Origin: TMED27 sp964351195
GTDB taxonomy: Bacteria > Pseudomonadota > Alphaproteobacteria > Micavibrionales > Micavibrionaceae
DNA length: 18,113 nt
Direction of reading: 5' to 3'
Assembly: GCA_964351195.1 (NCBI GenBank)
Contig: CAYGNI010000029.1
Span: 1-18,113 of the forward strand
Part shown: positions 1-7,194 of the stretch, one piece after another
Layout of the letters: every line of letters starts with the position of its first letter
Numbering within the stretch: the stretch's first letter is position 1
The notes under the pieces: model-generated
Database searches by the model: none
The model's input: the letters and a program-made list of their open reading frames with translations, nothing else
Told to the model about the DNA's origin: nothing
Position numbers and translations under genes: made by a program

Positions 1-522
1 GCCCCCTTCAGCCGATTCCAAAACAACCGACCCTGCCCCATCAGCAAAGAGCACGCATGTCGTGCGGTCTTCCCAATCGACAATCGAAGACATCTTCTCA
101 GCGCCAATCACCAAAATCCGTTTCACTTGACCGGCTTTAACGAAATTATCCGCCGTCGCCAGCGCATAAACAAACCCCGTACACACTGCCTGCACATCAA
201 ACGCAGGACCAACAGGCAAACCCAAAGCCGCCTGCACCTTCACCGCCACAGAAGGAAAGGTCTGATCCGGCGTCGTTGTCGCCACAATCACGCCGTCAAT
301 GCTCTGCGGGTCAATATTTCCATTGCTCAGCGCATCGCGCGCCGCCGCAATCGCCAGATCCGCTGTTGTCTCATCATCCGCTGCAATATGGCGGCTTTTG
401 ATACCGCTGCGCTGCTCAATCCACTCATCAGACGTATCGACCATAGATTCCAGCTCCTTATTGGTCAGGACTCTGGAAGGCGTATAAGAACCGGTGGAGA
501 GAATAATCGAACGCTTGGACAT
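1..522 (-). CDS. fabH: 3-oxoacyl-ACP synthase III (KAS III), 3' end cut off by the window
   Basis: Starts fatty-acid synthesis by condensing acetyl-CoA with malonyl-ACP in the cytoplasm. Only the first 174 codons are inside the window. Translating from the ATG at 522 gives MSKRSIILSTGSYTPSRVLT, followed by a SDEWIEQRSGIKSRHIA block typical of FabH (about residues 31-47) and by AVCTGF, which carries the nucleophilic cysteine near residue 114. The catalytic His and Asn of the family (GNTSAAS-type motif) would lie in the missing part. The start is six bases after the plsX stop, and the ribosome site must lie inside the plsX end, where only a weak AAAGA is seen; translational coupling to plsX is likely. 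plsX-fabH is a standard pair. The identity is sure; the state of the C-terminal half is unknown. Confidence 0.96.
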   Translation of the reverse strand, partial: MSKRSIILSTGSYTPSRVLTNKELESMVDTSDEWIEQRSGIKSRHIAADDETTADLAIAAARDALSNGNIDPQSIDGVIVATTTPDQTFPSVAVKVQAALGLPVGPAFDVQAVCTGFVYALATADNFVKAGQVKRILVIGAEKMSSIVDWEDRTTCVLFADGAGSVVLESAEGG

Positions 523-528
523 AGAGGG

Positions 529-1575
529 TTATAATCTTTCTTCAGCAAGAAACGATTCTTGCGTAATCAAATCATTGATCTCCCGCGTCACTTTTTCGAC
601 ATAACCATGCCGCGCCAGCTCCACGGATAAATTCACAGCCGAGGAAAACGCAAGCGCGTCGCACCCGCCGTGACTCTTAACACATAGGCCATTCAGCCCT
701 AAAAAGACACCCCCGTTATAACGCCGCGGGTCAACCTTATGCTTAAAGCGCTTGAGCGCAAAAAACGCCAACAGCCCGCCCAAAATAGCAAAGGGATCAG
801 ATGTCATAGTCTTTTTGAAAGAATCGCCAAAGAGCTTTCCTACGCCCTCCGCAGTTTTCAGCGCAATATTCCCCGCATAACCGTCGCACACAACGACATC
901 AACAGTCCCTTTGGTAATATCAGTCCCTTCCACAAACCCCGCATAACGCCCTGGAAACTGAACATTAGACAAAATCGCCGCCGCGCCGCGCACATGATCC
1001 GGACCTTTAGTATCCTCAGTCCCAACATTCAAAAGCCCGACACTCGGACGTGAAACGCGCATATGCGCCTTGGCAAACACCGCGCCCAGCACCGCAAACT
1101 GCGCCAGATTCTCCGCATCCACCAACACATTCGCGCCTAAATCCAAAACAATCGTAGAGCCCTTATCCGTCGGCCATAAACTCGCAATCGCCGGGCGATG
1201 AATGCCTGGGACGCTTTTCAGCACAATCTTAGCCATCGCCATGAGCGCGCCGGTATTCCCCGCAGACACAACCGCATCTGCGCGCCCCTCCTCAACCGCT
1301 TCAATCGCCAGGCGCATAGACGTGCCCTTACTGGCCCGCAAAGCCGCAGAAGGCTTATCAATCCCCTTCACGGATTTATCGGTATGGATAACTTCGCTAA
1401 AGGCCTTAAGATCTGGATGACGCTCCAAAACAGGATTGATGAGGGATTGATCCCCAAACAGCAAAAACCGCAAATCAGGGTTCTTTTCCAGACACAACGC
1501 CGCACCGGGCACAACGCTCTCAACGCCGTGATCGCCGCCCATAGCATCCAATGCAATTGTTATGGTTTGAGACAA
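529..1575 (-). CDS. plsX: phosphate acyltransferase PlsX
   Basis: Converts acyl-ACP to acyl-phosphate, the donor for PlsY in phospholipid synthesis; a peripheral membrane enzyme. The N-terminus TITIALDAMGGDHG is the family signature, followed by VSAGNTGALMA (near residue 105), LDLGAN and VVCDGYAGNIALKTAEG, all typical. The length of about 348 residues is normal. No ATG precedes the signature, so the start is a TTG. The TTG at 1575 (protein MSQTITIALDAMGGD) has a GGGGG ribosome site five bases upstream and is my choice. The TTG at 1587 would add four residues and overlaps that site; it could instead use GGGG in the hairpin upstream. The gene lies between rpmF and fabH. Two hairpins precede it, one resembling a terminator, so expression may be lowered relative to rpmF. 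Confidence 0.95.
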   Translation of the reverse strand: MSQTITIALDAMGGDHGVESVVPGAALCLEKNPDLRFLLFGDQSLINPVLERHPDLKAFSEVIHTDKSVKGIDKPSAALRASKGTSMRLAIEAVEEGRADAVVSAGNTGALMAMAKIVLKSVPGIHRPAIASLWPTDKGSTIVLDLGANVLVDAENLAQFAVLGAVFAKAHMRVSRPSVGLLNVGTEDTKGPDHVRGAAAILSNVQFPGRYAGFVEGTDITKGTVDVVVCDGYAGNIALKTAEGVGKLFGDSFKKTMTSDPFAILGGLLAFFALKRFKHKVDPRRYNGGVFLGLNGLCVKSHGGCDALAFSSAVNLSVELARHGYVEKVTREINDLITQESFLAEERL

Positions 1576-1584
1576 TCTGACCCC

Positions 1585-1612
1585 CAAAATAATATCCCCG
1601 CGGGGCGCGGGG
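1585..1612 (-). terminator. GC-rich hairpin with T-rich tail in the rpmF-plsX gap (attenuator or leaky terminator)
   Basis: On the minus strand a perfect 7-bp stem CCCCGCG / CGCGGGG with a CCC loop (plus positions 1596-1602 and 1606-1612) is followed by ATATTATTTTG. This is the shape of an intrinsic terminator, although the tail is broken by A residues. It ends just in front of the plsX ribosome site, so it could set the rpmF to plsX ratio or mask plsX initiation. Function is inferred from shape only. Confidence 0.5.
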
Positions 1613-1616
1613 ACGT

Positions 1617-1649
1617 TGCAAAGTCAGCTTATAATGTCCTGACTTTGCA
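1617..1649 (-). other. perfect 11-bp inverted repeat after rpmF
   Basis: TGCAAAGTCAG (1617-1627) and CTGACTTTGCA (1639-1649) are exact inverse complements around an 11-base loop, 13 bases beyond the rpmF stop. There is no T-run directly after the stem, so on its own it is not a classical terminator. It may protect the rpmF mRNA 3' end or be a processing site; with the GC hairpin at 1596-1612 it forms a tandem structure. Confidence 0.55.
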
Positions 1650-1662
1650 GGAAAGATATATT

Positions 1663-1842
1663 TTAATCACGCGCTTCAATCACCTGACGACCTTTATACA
1701 TACCGGTCTTCAGATCAATGTGATGGCGGCGCTTTGGCTCACCTGAATGCGCATCTTCCACCCAGTTCTCTACAGTGAGAGAATCATGAGCGCGGCGCAT
1801 ATTGCGCTTTGAAGGTGATGTTTTTCTCTTTGGAACAGCCAT
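1663..1842 (-). CDS. rpmF: 50S ribosomal protein L32
   Basis: A small basic protein of the large ribosomal subunit. Translating from the ATG at 1842 gives 59 residues beginning MAVPKRKTSPSKRNMRRAHD and ending KTGMYKGRQVIEARD, the normal length and the alphaproteobacterial L32 pattern, including HHIDLKTGMY. It contains no cysteine, so it is the zinc-independent (C-minus) form. The ribosome site is AAGGA about eight bases upstream. The order yceD-rpmF-plsX-fabH is the classical one described in Escherichia coli. A candidate promoter of its own lies at 1875-1903. Confidence 0.97.
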   Translation of the reverse strand: MAVPKRKTSPSKRNMRRAHDSLTVENWVEDAHSGEPKRRHHIDLKTGMYKGRQVIEARD

Positions 1843-1874
1843 AGCTCTTATCCTTTAATTAATATTGAGTGGTG

Positions 1875-1903
1875 GTAATAGCCAATTAACTGGATTATTG
1901 CAA
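1875..1903 (-). promoter_or_regulatory. candidate sigma-70-type promoter for rpmF
   Basis: On the minus strand TTGCAA (1903-1898) is separated by 17 bases from TATTAC (1880-1875). Each hexamer matches consensus at four of six positions. Transcription would start near 1868, giving a leader of about 25 bases with the rpmF ribosome site. It lies in the 85-bp gap after yceD, so rpmF may be transcribed both from here and from upstream. Confidence 0.4.
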
Positions 1904-1927
1904 GGAAAAAGACGCCAAAAAAACGTC

Positions 1928-2527
1928 CTACTCTTCAATCTTCGACTTCCAGTCCTTCAAAGCCTCAAATGGGTTAGTTTTAAAGCCTTCAGGCACCTTT
2001 TGCGGTTCATCGTCGCCATATTCGTAACGAACGCCCTCCGCATGCGGATACGGATTAATCGCCAGTGATAAATGCTGAGTCACCAACTCCCCCAAATCAA
2101 TCTGCCCATTCATAATCGGCTCAGGATCATCGCGCTCATCCAAAATCGGCACTTCCCCGCCTCCAGCCTTAGCCAGTCTCTCCTGCTTGGCTTTAGCAAG
2201 CGTAATCGCCTGCCCGGCATCAGCAAACCATGCCTCAAAGTCTTCCTCCAACTGTGTCTCCACAGGCTCGAGCGTTACAACACAGGCCTGGCGTAAATTC
2301 GCCTTAATATGCCCCTTAATATAAATGACCATATTCCCCTGCTCACGCTTCAATACCAAATCCGCCTTCAAATCCTCAATCGCCAGAATATTCAAACGGC
2401 TCGCCAGCCGGTCACGCGCTTCCGCATCAGGCGAAAGACTAAGCTTCAAAGGCTTGTCTTCAACATCGTCCGCATCAATCATATGCGACCATTCATAAGG
2501 CAATATCTGCTCTTTATCCTTGCTCAT
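1928..2527 (-). CDS. yceD: YceD/DUF177 family protein (23S rRNA accumulation protein family)
   Basis: YceD proteins are needed for normal 23S rRNA levels and are almost always next to rpmF or plsX; the molecular mechanism is unclear. The protein is about 199 residues. The segment IYIKGHIKANLRQACVVTLEPVETQLEEDFEAWF (central, split here over family positions) has the single cysteine and the C-V-x-x-L-E-P/x-V-x pattern of DUF177, and the acidic C-terminal half includes DLGELVTQHLSLAINPYPH, where the family's D-x-G-E-x-x-x-x-x-L-x-L-x-x-x-P is clear. Start choice: ATG at 2527 has AAGGA nine bases upstream; the ATG at 2533 overlaps the chaperone stop as TAATG but sits only three bases from that site, so I prefer 2527. 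Likely cotranscribed and coupled with the upstream chaperone gene. Confidence 0.88.
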   Translation of the reverse strand: MSKDKEQILPYEWSHMIDADDVEDKPLKLSLSPDAEARDRLASRLNILAIEDLKADLVLKREQGNMVIYIKGHIKANLRQACVVTLEPVETQLEEDFEAWFADAGQAITLAKAKQERLAKAGGGEVPILDERDDPEPIMNGQIDLGELVTQHLSLAINPYPHAEGVRYEYGDDEPQKVPEGFKTNPFEALKDWKSKIEE

Positions 2528-2532
2528 AACCA

Positions 2533-3063
2533 TTAATCCTTGAATTGAAACGCGCCGCCCTGCAAAACCTCAAACTCCAGAGCCTTCATGCTGGCTACCG
2601 CTCGCATACAATACTGCGCAAAACGCGCCACCACCTCATCACTCATACCCTCCGCGCCCGCATAGAGATTACGCTTCAACGCATCCACAAACGCGTCATT
2701 ATTCGCCCCTATCGCCGAATGATACACATTCATCCGCCCGTTAAACGCCTTCATCATCTTGCGCATATGCTTGGGAATCCCCATATCGCCAATCCCCATC
2801 TCGCGCAAAGTTTGGTCCATATCCGCAAATGTCACATCAAACAAAGCCTGATTGAACGCCTCCGCACGCTCACTCTCAAAACCCACGGCCTCCATCACGA
2901 TAAACAAATGCACCAACAGCAAATCAAAACGCCCGTCAAACGTATCGGGCACACCATATTCCGTGTAAAAAACAGGCTGACGCACATGCTCCAGCGTACG
3001 CGCATAAACACCGCGCGCTTCCGCCTGATAAGGTTTTTTAGTCGTTTTTAACAATCCAAACAT
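2533..3063 (-). CDS. ubiquinol-cytochrome c chaperone family protein (CBP3-like)
   Basis: Related to mitochondrial Cbp3/UQCC1, which assists cytochrome b synthesis and assembly of the bc1 complex. The 176-residue protein shows the family pattern: ARGVYARTLEHVRQPVFYTE, then GVPDTFDGRFDLLLVHLF (about residues 37-54), DVTFADMDQTLREMGIGDMGI and KHMRKMMKAFNGR. In many alphaproteobacteria this gene directly precedes yceD, as here (stop and next start overlap). It implies an aerobic respiratory chain with bc1, though no bc1 gene lies in the window. Its start is 43 bp from the divergent bamE start, so the two promoters must be packed together or overlap the genes. The ribosome site is a weak AAAGA. 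Confidence 0.9.
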   Translation of the reverse strand: MFGLLKTTKKPYQAEARGVYARTLEHVRQPVFYTEYGVPDTFDGRFDLLLVHLFIVMEAVGFESERAEAFNQALFDVTFADMDQTLREMGIGDMGIPKHMRKMMKAFNGRMNVYHSAIGANNDAFVDALKRNLYAGAEGMSDEVVARFAQYCMRAVASMKALEFEVLQGGAFQFKD

Positions 3064-3091
3064 TGATTTTCTTTACAAAAAATTCTAAACC
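3063..3091 (+). promoter_or_regulatory. weak candidate promoter for the bamE-like gene
   Basis: TTGATT at 3063-3068 is followed, 17 bases later, by TAAACC at 3086-3091, 15 bases before the ATG at 3107. It is a poor -10 match and is listed mainly because the gap between the two divergent genes is only 43 bp and must hold the signal. Confidence 0.25.
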
Positions 3092-3106
3092 ACTTAGTGA
3101 TAAAAC

Positions 3107-3571
3107 ATGAAAACGACATTCTTAATACTATCAAGCTGCCTATTAATCAATGCCTGCACACCCGTTGTCGCACAGCGCGGCAATTTGCTCGAAGATTACC
3201 AAATGCAGGAAGTCCAGGTTGGCACATCCACACGCTCCGACGTGCTGCGCAATCTTGGATCACCCACAACAAAATCAACCTTCGATGAGAATGTCTGGTA
3301 TTACATCGGCCAGGAAACCTCGAAAAAAGGCATCCTCGACCCCAAAGTCGTTAAAGAACGCGTTGTCCTCGCCGCTTTCGATGATGAAGGCACGCTGATC
3401 GACCTCCAGGACGTCGACCGCGAGCGGATGAACATTCCCTATACGCGTACAAAAACGCCAACACATGGGAATAACATTACAATCATGCAGGAATTCTTCG
3501 GCAACCTTGGAAAATTCAACCCGCAAGAAGGCAGCGCAGCCACAACAGGCACAGGCGGCGGCCGAATTTAA
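3107..3571 (+). CDS. bamE: BamE/SmpA-OmlA family outer-membrane lipoprotein
   Basis: BamE is the lipoprotein subunit of the BAM complex that folds beta-barrel proteins into the outer membrane. The 154-residue product has a short basic N-terminus, a hydrophobic stretch (residues 4-14) and a lipobox LINAC with the acylated Cys at 17. The SmpA/OmlA core follows: VQVGTSTRSDVLRNLGSPT (G-x-S/T-x-x-x-V-x-x-x-L-G-x-P), then VWYYIGQ and a strand-rich part VVLAAFDDEGTLIDLQ. A Gly/Thr-rich tail after residue 140 is probably disordered. It stands alone on the plus strand and ends at a strong terminator. The family is sure; assignment to BamE proper, rather than a paralog, is likely from the neighbourhood. 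Confidence 0.88.
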   Translation: MKTTFLILSSCLLINACTPVVAQRGNLLEDYQMQEVQVGTSTRSDVLRNLGSPTTKSTFDENVWYYIGQETSKKGILDPKVVKERVVLAAFDDEGTLIDLQDVDRERMNIPYTRTKTPTHGNNITIMQEFFGNLGKFNPQEGSAATTGTGGGRI

Positions 3572-3586
3572 AATAACAAAACAACA

Positions 3587-3616
3587 AAAAAGCCCCGCAC
3601 AATGACGGGGCTTTTT
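3587..3616. terminator. bidirectional intrinsic terminator between bamE and hppA
   Basis: An 11-bp perfect stem, AAAAAGCCCCG (3587-3597) and CGGGGCTTTTT (3606-3616), with an 8-base loop. It offers a T-run on both strands and lies between two converging genes, 15 bases after the bamE stop and 23 bases beyond the hppA stop. Confidence 0.93.
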
Positions 3617-3639
3617 ATTAAGATCGATATCAGACTCGC

Positions 3640-5772
3640 TTAACCGCCTGTCGCGAATTTCGCAACAACCGCGACTAGCAAAATCGCAACAATATTCGCA
3701 ATCTTGATCAGCGGGTTCACAGCCGGCCCGGCCGTATCCTTATACGGGTCGCCGACAGTATCCCCAGTCACAGCCGCATGATGGGCATCAGACCCCTTAC
3801 CGCCATGATGACCATCTTCGATATACTTCTTGGCGTTATCCCAAGCACCGCCACCAGCGGTCATGGAAATCGCCACGAACAAGCCCGTAACGATCGTACC
3901 CAAGAGCATAGCCCCCAAAGTCGCAAACGCATTCTCGTAAGACCCCGTCACCTTCAAAACAACAACGAAGACAATCACAGGCGCAAACACAGGAAGCAAT
4001 GAAGGCACAATCATTTCCTTAATCGCAGCCTGCGTCAAAAGGTCAACCGCTTTGCCGTACTCAGGCTTAGCCTTCCCTTCCATGATACCTGGAATTTCCT
4101 TGAACTGACGACGCACTTCAACAACAACGCTGGCCGCTGCACGCCCAACAGCCGTCATTGACAACGCGCTGAACAGATACGGAAGCAATCCACCAAGGAA
4201 CAAACCAATCACAACAAACGGATCAGTGAGGGAGAAATCAAGCTCCGCCAAATCTGGCAAATAATGCTTAATTTCTTCTGTATACCCGGCAAACAGCACA
4301 AGTGCCGCAAGACCGGCAGATCCGATCGCATAACCTTTAGTCACGGCCTTTGTGGTATTCCCAACCGCATCAAGCGCATCCGTCGTCTTACGAACAGATT
4401 CAGGCAGCTCCGCCATCTCGGCAATCCCACCTGCATTATCCGTAACAGGGCCATAAGCATCAAGCGCAACAACCATCCCTGCCAAAGAAAGCATAGAGGT
4501 CGCAGCAATCGCAATGCCGTAAAGACCGGCAATATCATAGGTGAAATAAATCCCACCACAAATCACCAGAACCGGAAGCGCCGTCGCCTCCATAGAAATC
4601 GCAAGCCCCTGGATAACATTCGTACCATGACCAGTCTCAGACGCCTTCGCGATCACCCGCACCGGACGATATTCCGTAGAGGTATAGTACTCTGTGATCC
4701 AGATAATCAGACCCGTCACAACAAGACCAATAATGATACATGTGAACAAATCAGCCGCTGAAGTCATGCTGCCATCGGCCATCAGATACCCGGTATCCAT
4801 ACCCACCTTCGCCAAAGCAAACGCAAGTAAAACAGCGGACAAGATCGCACTGGCCAAAAAGCCCTTATACAATGCATTCATCACATTCTGGCTTTTTCCA
4901 AGACGCACAAACACAGTCCCGGCAACAGACCCCAAAATACTGACCCCGCCGATAAACAACGGCAACAGCATCATCTGCTCCACATTTTCCGGAGCAAACG
5001 CACTAAACGCGATCAGCATAGTCGCAACGATGGTCACGGCATATGTCTCAAACAAATCCGCAGCCATACCGGCACAATCGCCAACATTGTCACCAACGTT
5101 ATCGGCAATCACAGCAGCATTGCGTGGGTCATCTTCAGGAATACCGGCCTCAACCTTACCAACAAGGTCCGCACCAACATCCGCGCCCTTCGTAAAGATC
5201 CCGCCGCCCAAACGCGCAAAGATCGAAATCAAAGAAGCTCCAAACCCAAGCGCAACAAGTCCAACAAGAATTTCGCGCAGGACATAAAGACGCTCTTCAC
5301 CTTCTAAAGCGGAAAGACCAAGGTCATACTGGAGATAGAAATAATATCCAGCTACGCCAATCAAACCCAAACCGACAACAAGCATCCCTGTAATCGCACC
5401 GGCCTTGAACGCAACATCCAAAGCCTTGGACAAACTTTCAGTCGCCGCTTGCGCCGTGCGCACGTTGGCGCGCACCGATACGACCATGCCGTTATACCCT
5501 GCAAGCCCGGACAATACCGCGCCAATGACAAACCCAAGCGCAACATGCCCGCCAAGTGTCATATAGAGCAAGCCGGCCACAACAATGCCGACAATCGCAA
5601 TCGTTTTATATTGCCGCGCCAGATAAGCCGCCGCACCTTCTTGAATAGCGCCTGCAATTTCCTGCATACGCTCAGAGCCGGCGCTAACCGACATAATTTT
5701 TCGGGAAGCCAGAGCACTATAAATTAATGCTATGAGCCCGCACCCCAAAATTGCGGAGTAAAAGAGTTCCAT
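3640..5772 (-). CDS. hppA: membrane-bound proton-translocating pyrophosphatase, K+-independent type
   Basis: Hydrolyses pyrophosphate and pumps protons across the inner membrane, recovering energy from biosynthetic PPi. The 710-residue protein has about 16 hydrophobic segments. The PPi-binding stretch GGGIFTKGADVGADLVGKVE (from residue 189) continues into PEDDPRNAAVIADNVGDNVGD, with the Asp and Lys residues that bind Mg-PPi. The motif GNTTKAVTKGYAIGSAG has Lys near residue 475; in the characterised family Ala at this place marks K+-dependent enzymes and Lys marks K+-independent ones. The C-terminal GDTVGDPYKDTAGPA motif is complete. Start: the ATG at 5772 has AAGGGGA nine bases upstream; an in-frame TTG at 5781 touches that site and is unlikely. 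It is a single-gene unit, ending at the terminator shared with bamE. Confidence 0.97.
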   Translation of the reverse strand: MELFYSAILGCGLIALIYSALASRKIMSVSAGSERMQEIAGAIQEGAAAYLARQYKTIAIVGIVVAGLLYMTLGGHVALGFVIGAVLSGLAGYNGMVVSVRANVRTAQAATESLSKALDVAFKAGAITGMLVVGLGLIGVAGYYFYLQYDLGLSALEGEERLYVLREILVGLVALGFGASLISIFARLGGGIFTKGADVGADLVGKVEAGIPEDDPRNAAVIADNVGDNVGDCAGMAADLFETYAVTIVATMLIAFSAFAPENVEQMMLLPLFIGGVSILGSVAGTVFVRLGKSQNVMNALYKGFLASAILSAVLLAFALAKVGMDTGYLMADGSMTSAADLFTCIIIGLVVTGLIIWITEYYTSTEYRPVRVIAKASETGHGTNVIQGLAISMEATALPVLVICGGIYFTYDIAGLYGIAIAATSMLSLAGMVVALDAYGPVTDNAGGIAEMAELPESVRKTTDALDAVGNTTKAVTKGYAIGSAGLAALVLFAGYTEEIKHYLPDLAELDFSLTDPFVVIGLFLGGLLPYLFSALSMTAVGRAAASVVVEVRRQFKEIPGIMEGKAKPEYGKAVDLLTQAAIKEMIVPSLLPVFAPVIVFVVVLKVTGSYENAFATLGAMLLGTIVTGLFVAISMTAGGGAWDNAKKYIEDGHHGGKGSDAHHAAVTGDTVGDPYKDTAGPAVNPLIKIANIVAILLVAVVAKFATGG

Positions 5773-6015
5773 AGTTTTCAATCCCCTTATTTTTACGTGT
5801 TTGGTATTACTTTATTTTAAGATCAAAACCTTAAGCGAAGAATCGTTTCACTCAAGATAATTTTCCGATACTAAACTTTTGAAACTGGGGCGAAAAGCCA
5901 TAAAGAATAAAATCGTTATTGCACCGCAAAACAACACACGCCTTCATCCCCGGCGCATTGCTAAACCACTGCTCAAACAACGGGGCTCTGGAAAACATCA
6001 CAAAGCGCCAAAATA
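5773..6015. other. hppA upstream region, no gene recognised
   Basis: Together with the terminator next to it, this makes the only stretch over 300 bases without a convincing gene (5773-6093). The part next to hppA is AT-rich and must hold the hppA promoter, but I find no hexamer pair good enough to name. An open frame on the minus strand (5852-6049, 65 codons) begins with TTG inside the fliL terminator and has no ribosome site or recognisable family; it may be a decayed remnant or chance. Confidence 0.5.
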
Positions 6016-6047
6016 GAAAAAGCCCCACCCTGTAAACAGAGCGGGGC
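6016..6047 (-). terminator. intrinsic terminator of the fliL-like gene
   Basis: On the minus strand an 11-bp stem (plus 6037-6047 with 6022-6032, two G-U pairs) has a four-base loop and is followed by CTTTTTCTATTTT. It lies 47 bases after the fliL-like stop codon and separates that gene from hppA. Confidence 0.85.
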
Positions 6048-6093
6048 AAGTGTTTGATGTTTTTGTTATTAGAGGGTTCACATCAAATAAACT

Positions 6094-6570
6094 TTACAGC
6101 GGTCTTTGCTGCACAACCTGCAACAATACATCGCTAAAACCTTCTTCACCGATCACATCAACGCTGATTTTATTCAAACGCTTCTTAATATAGCCCACCT
6201 GAATCACGCCACCTCTAAGCGCCGCATGTTCATTGAGCATCCCGTAAAGATCCTGAATATAGGCATCTTTAATCTTCGGCGCTAACTTTTTTACCTTGTC
6301 TGCCGAGGCAGCATCCACAACTTCTAAAGCAACCACCATGCTAACGACCTGGCTCACGCCGCTATTGTCAACAATCGGCAAAATAAGGGGATCAAGCTCT
6401 ACATATTCATAATGTGAACGATCAACCTCATGTGCTTCTTCCTTGGCCACTTCATGCTCTTCACCTTCCGGCGCAGAGGCCTCGGCTTGATTCATGAAAT
6501 AGAAATAGGCACCCGCACCGCCTCCACCGAGGACGAGCAAAGCGCCAACAATCATGACTAACAATTTCAT
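6094..6570 (-). CDS. FliL-like flagellar basal-body-associated membrane protein
   Basis: FliL is an inner-membrane protein that rings the flagellar stator and supports motor torque. The 158-residue product has one N-terminal membrane segment (about residues 4-25, rich in Gly and Val), an acidic Glu/Ala/His linker (27-50), and a periplasmic domain: YVELDPLILPIVDNSGVSQV, then MVVALEVVD, KIKDAYIQDLYGML and a C-terminal DVLLQVVQQRPL. The order of strands and the closing V-L-L-Q-x-x-x-Q-R-P match FliL. No other flagellar gene lies in the window, so it may be a stand-alone paralog with another task. It has its own terminator, and a 174-base gap upstream separates it from nusB. A TAGGG ten bases before the ATG is the probable ribosome site. 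Confidence 0.7.
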   Translation of the reverse strand: MKLLVMIVGALLVLGGGGAGAYFYFMNQAEASAPEGEEHEVAKEEAHEVDRSHYEYVELDPLILPIVDNSGVSQVVSMVVALEVVDAASADKVKKLAPKIKDAYIQDLYGMLNEHAALRGGVIQVGYIKKRLNKISVDVIGEEGFSDVLLQVVQQRPL

Positions 6571-6679
6571 TTAATTTGAACCCTAACTTTAATAAGAACC
6601 CTACGACTCTCAGTATAGTACGCAAACCCTTAACAGCCGGTTATTATTAGATAAAATACAATGTAATTTGACATAAATT

Positions 6680-6697
6680 ATAGCCTGGAGAGGCTAT
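6680..6697. other. small hairpin in the nusB-fliL gap
   Basis: ATAGCCT (6680-6686) and AGGCTAT (6691-6697) make a 7-bp stem with a four-base loop. TTTTG follows on the plus strand and AATTTATG on the minus strand, so it is at best a weak terminator after nusB. The rest of this gap (6571-6744) is AT-rich and probably holds the fliL-like promoter; TATACT at 6617-6622 (minus strand) is a possible -10 without a good -35. Confidence 0.35.
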
Positions 6698-6744
6698 TTT
6701 GAGGAAAAAAAGAGGTGCAACGCAAAATAAAATTTTATCTTTCT

Positions 6745-7194
6745 CTAACGGAAAGCTTTGGCAACAGAATCCAGAACGCCATTGATCAAGGCAACTTCAT
6801 TTTTATCGTAAAAAGCATGCCCGACATTTAAATAGTCATTGATTATGATCGGCGCGTCAATATCGGTTTGCACCAATAATTCATAGGCCCCACACAGCAA
6901 AATCGCCTCCAAGAGCAGCTCCACTTCGCGGTCACTGGCATCTTTCTTAAGATTGGCGGATAACACGCTGTCCAGCTCAACATAGCGCTCTTCCACCCCA
7001 TACAAAATCTGCTTAAACAAGCGCCCATCCGGTGGAACCAGCTTCTCACCATCCACCTCAGGCTCTTTGCGATGCGTGATAAATTCCTGATACACGCTTT
7101 TAAGCGGCTCTTTGGTATAGCGCATCTGATACACCGCCTGCACAGCCATAAGCCGCGCCGACAAAGCCTTTGCTTTTTGGGACCCCTCACTCAT
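6745..7194 (-). CDS. nusB: transcription antitermination factor NusB
   Basis: Binds boxA RNA with S10 (NusE) and supports antitermination during rRNA synthesis. The 149-residue protein has the family features: ARLMAVQAVYQM at residues 13-24, LLLEAILLCGAYELLVQTDI in the middle, IIINDYLNVGHAFYD and NGVLDSVAKAFR at the end. Its ATG overlaps the ribH stop by four bases (ATGA), which is the common ribH-nusB coupling. In many alphaproteobacteria thiL follows nusB; here a gap and a FliL-like gene follow instead. Confidence 0.96.
   Translation of the reverse strand: MSEGSQKAKALSARLMAVQAVYQMRYTKEPLKSVYQEFITHRKEPEVDGEKLVPPDGRLFKQILYGVEERYVELDSVLSANLKKDASDREVELLLEAILLCGAYELLVQTDIDAPIIINDYLNVGHAFYDKNEVALINGVLDSVAKAFR

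Noticed and set aside
4694..5287. 197-codon open frame on the plus strand inside hppA
   Set aside because: Antisense to conserved hppA motifs; Ser/Thr/Ala/Pro-rich low-complexity translation with no family resemblance.
5773..5781. TTG start for hppA three codons before the ATG
   Set aside because: The TTG touches the AAGGGGA ribosome site; the ATG at 5772 has good spacing from it.
5852..6049. 65-codon minus-strand frame between hppA and the fliL-like gene
   Set aside because: It begins with a TTG inside the stem of an intrinsic terminator, lacks a ribosome site and matches no family. A decayed remnant cannot be excluded.
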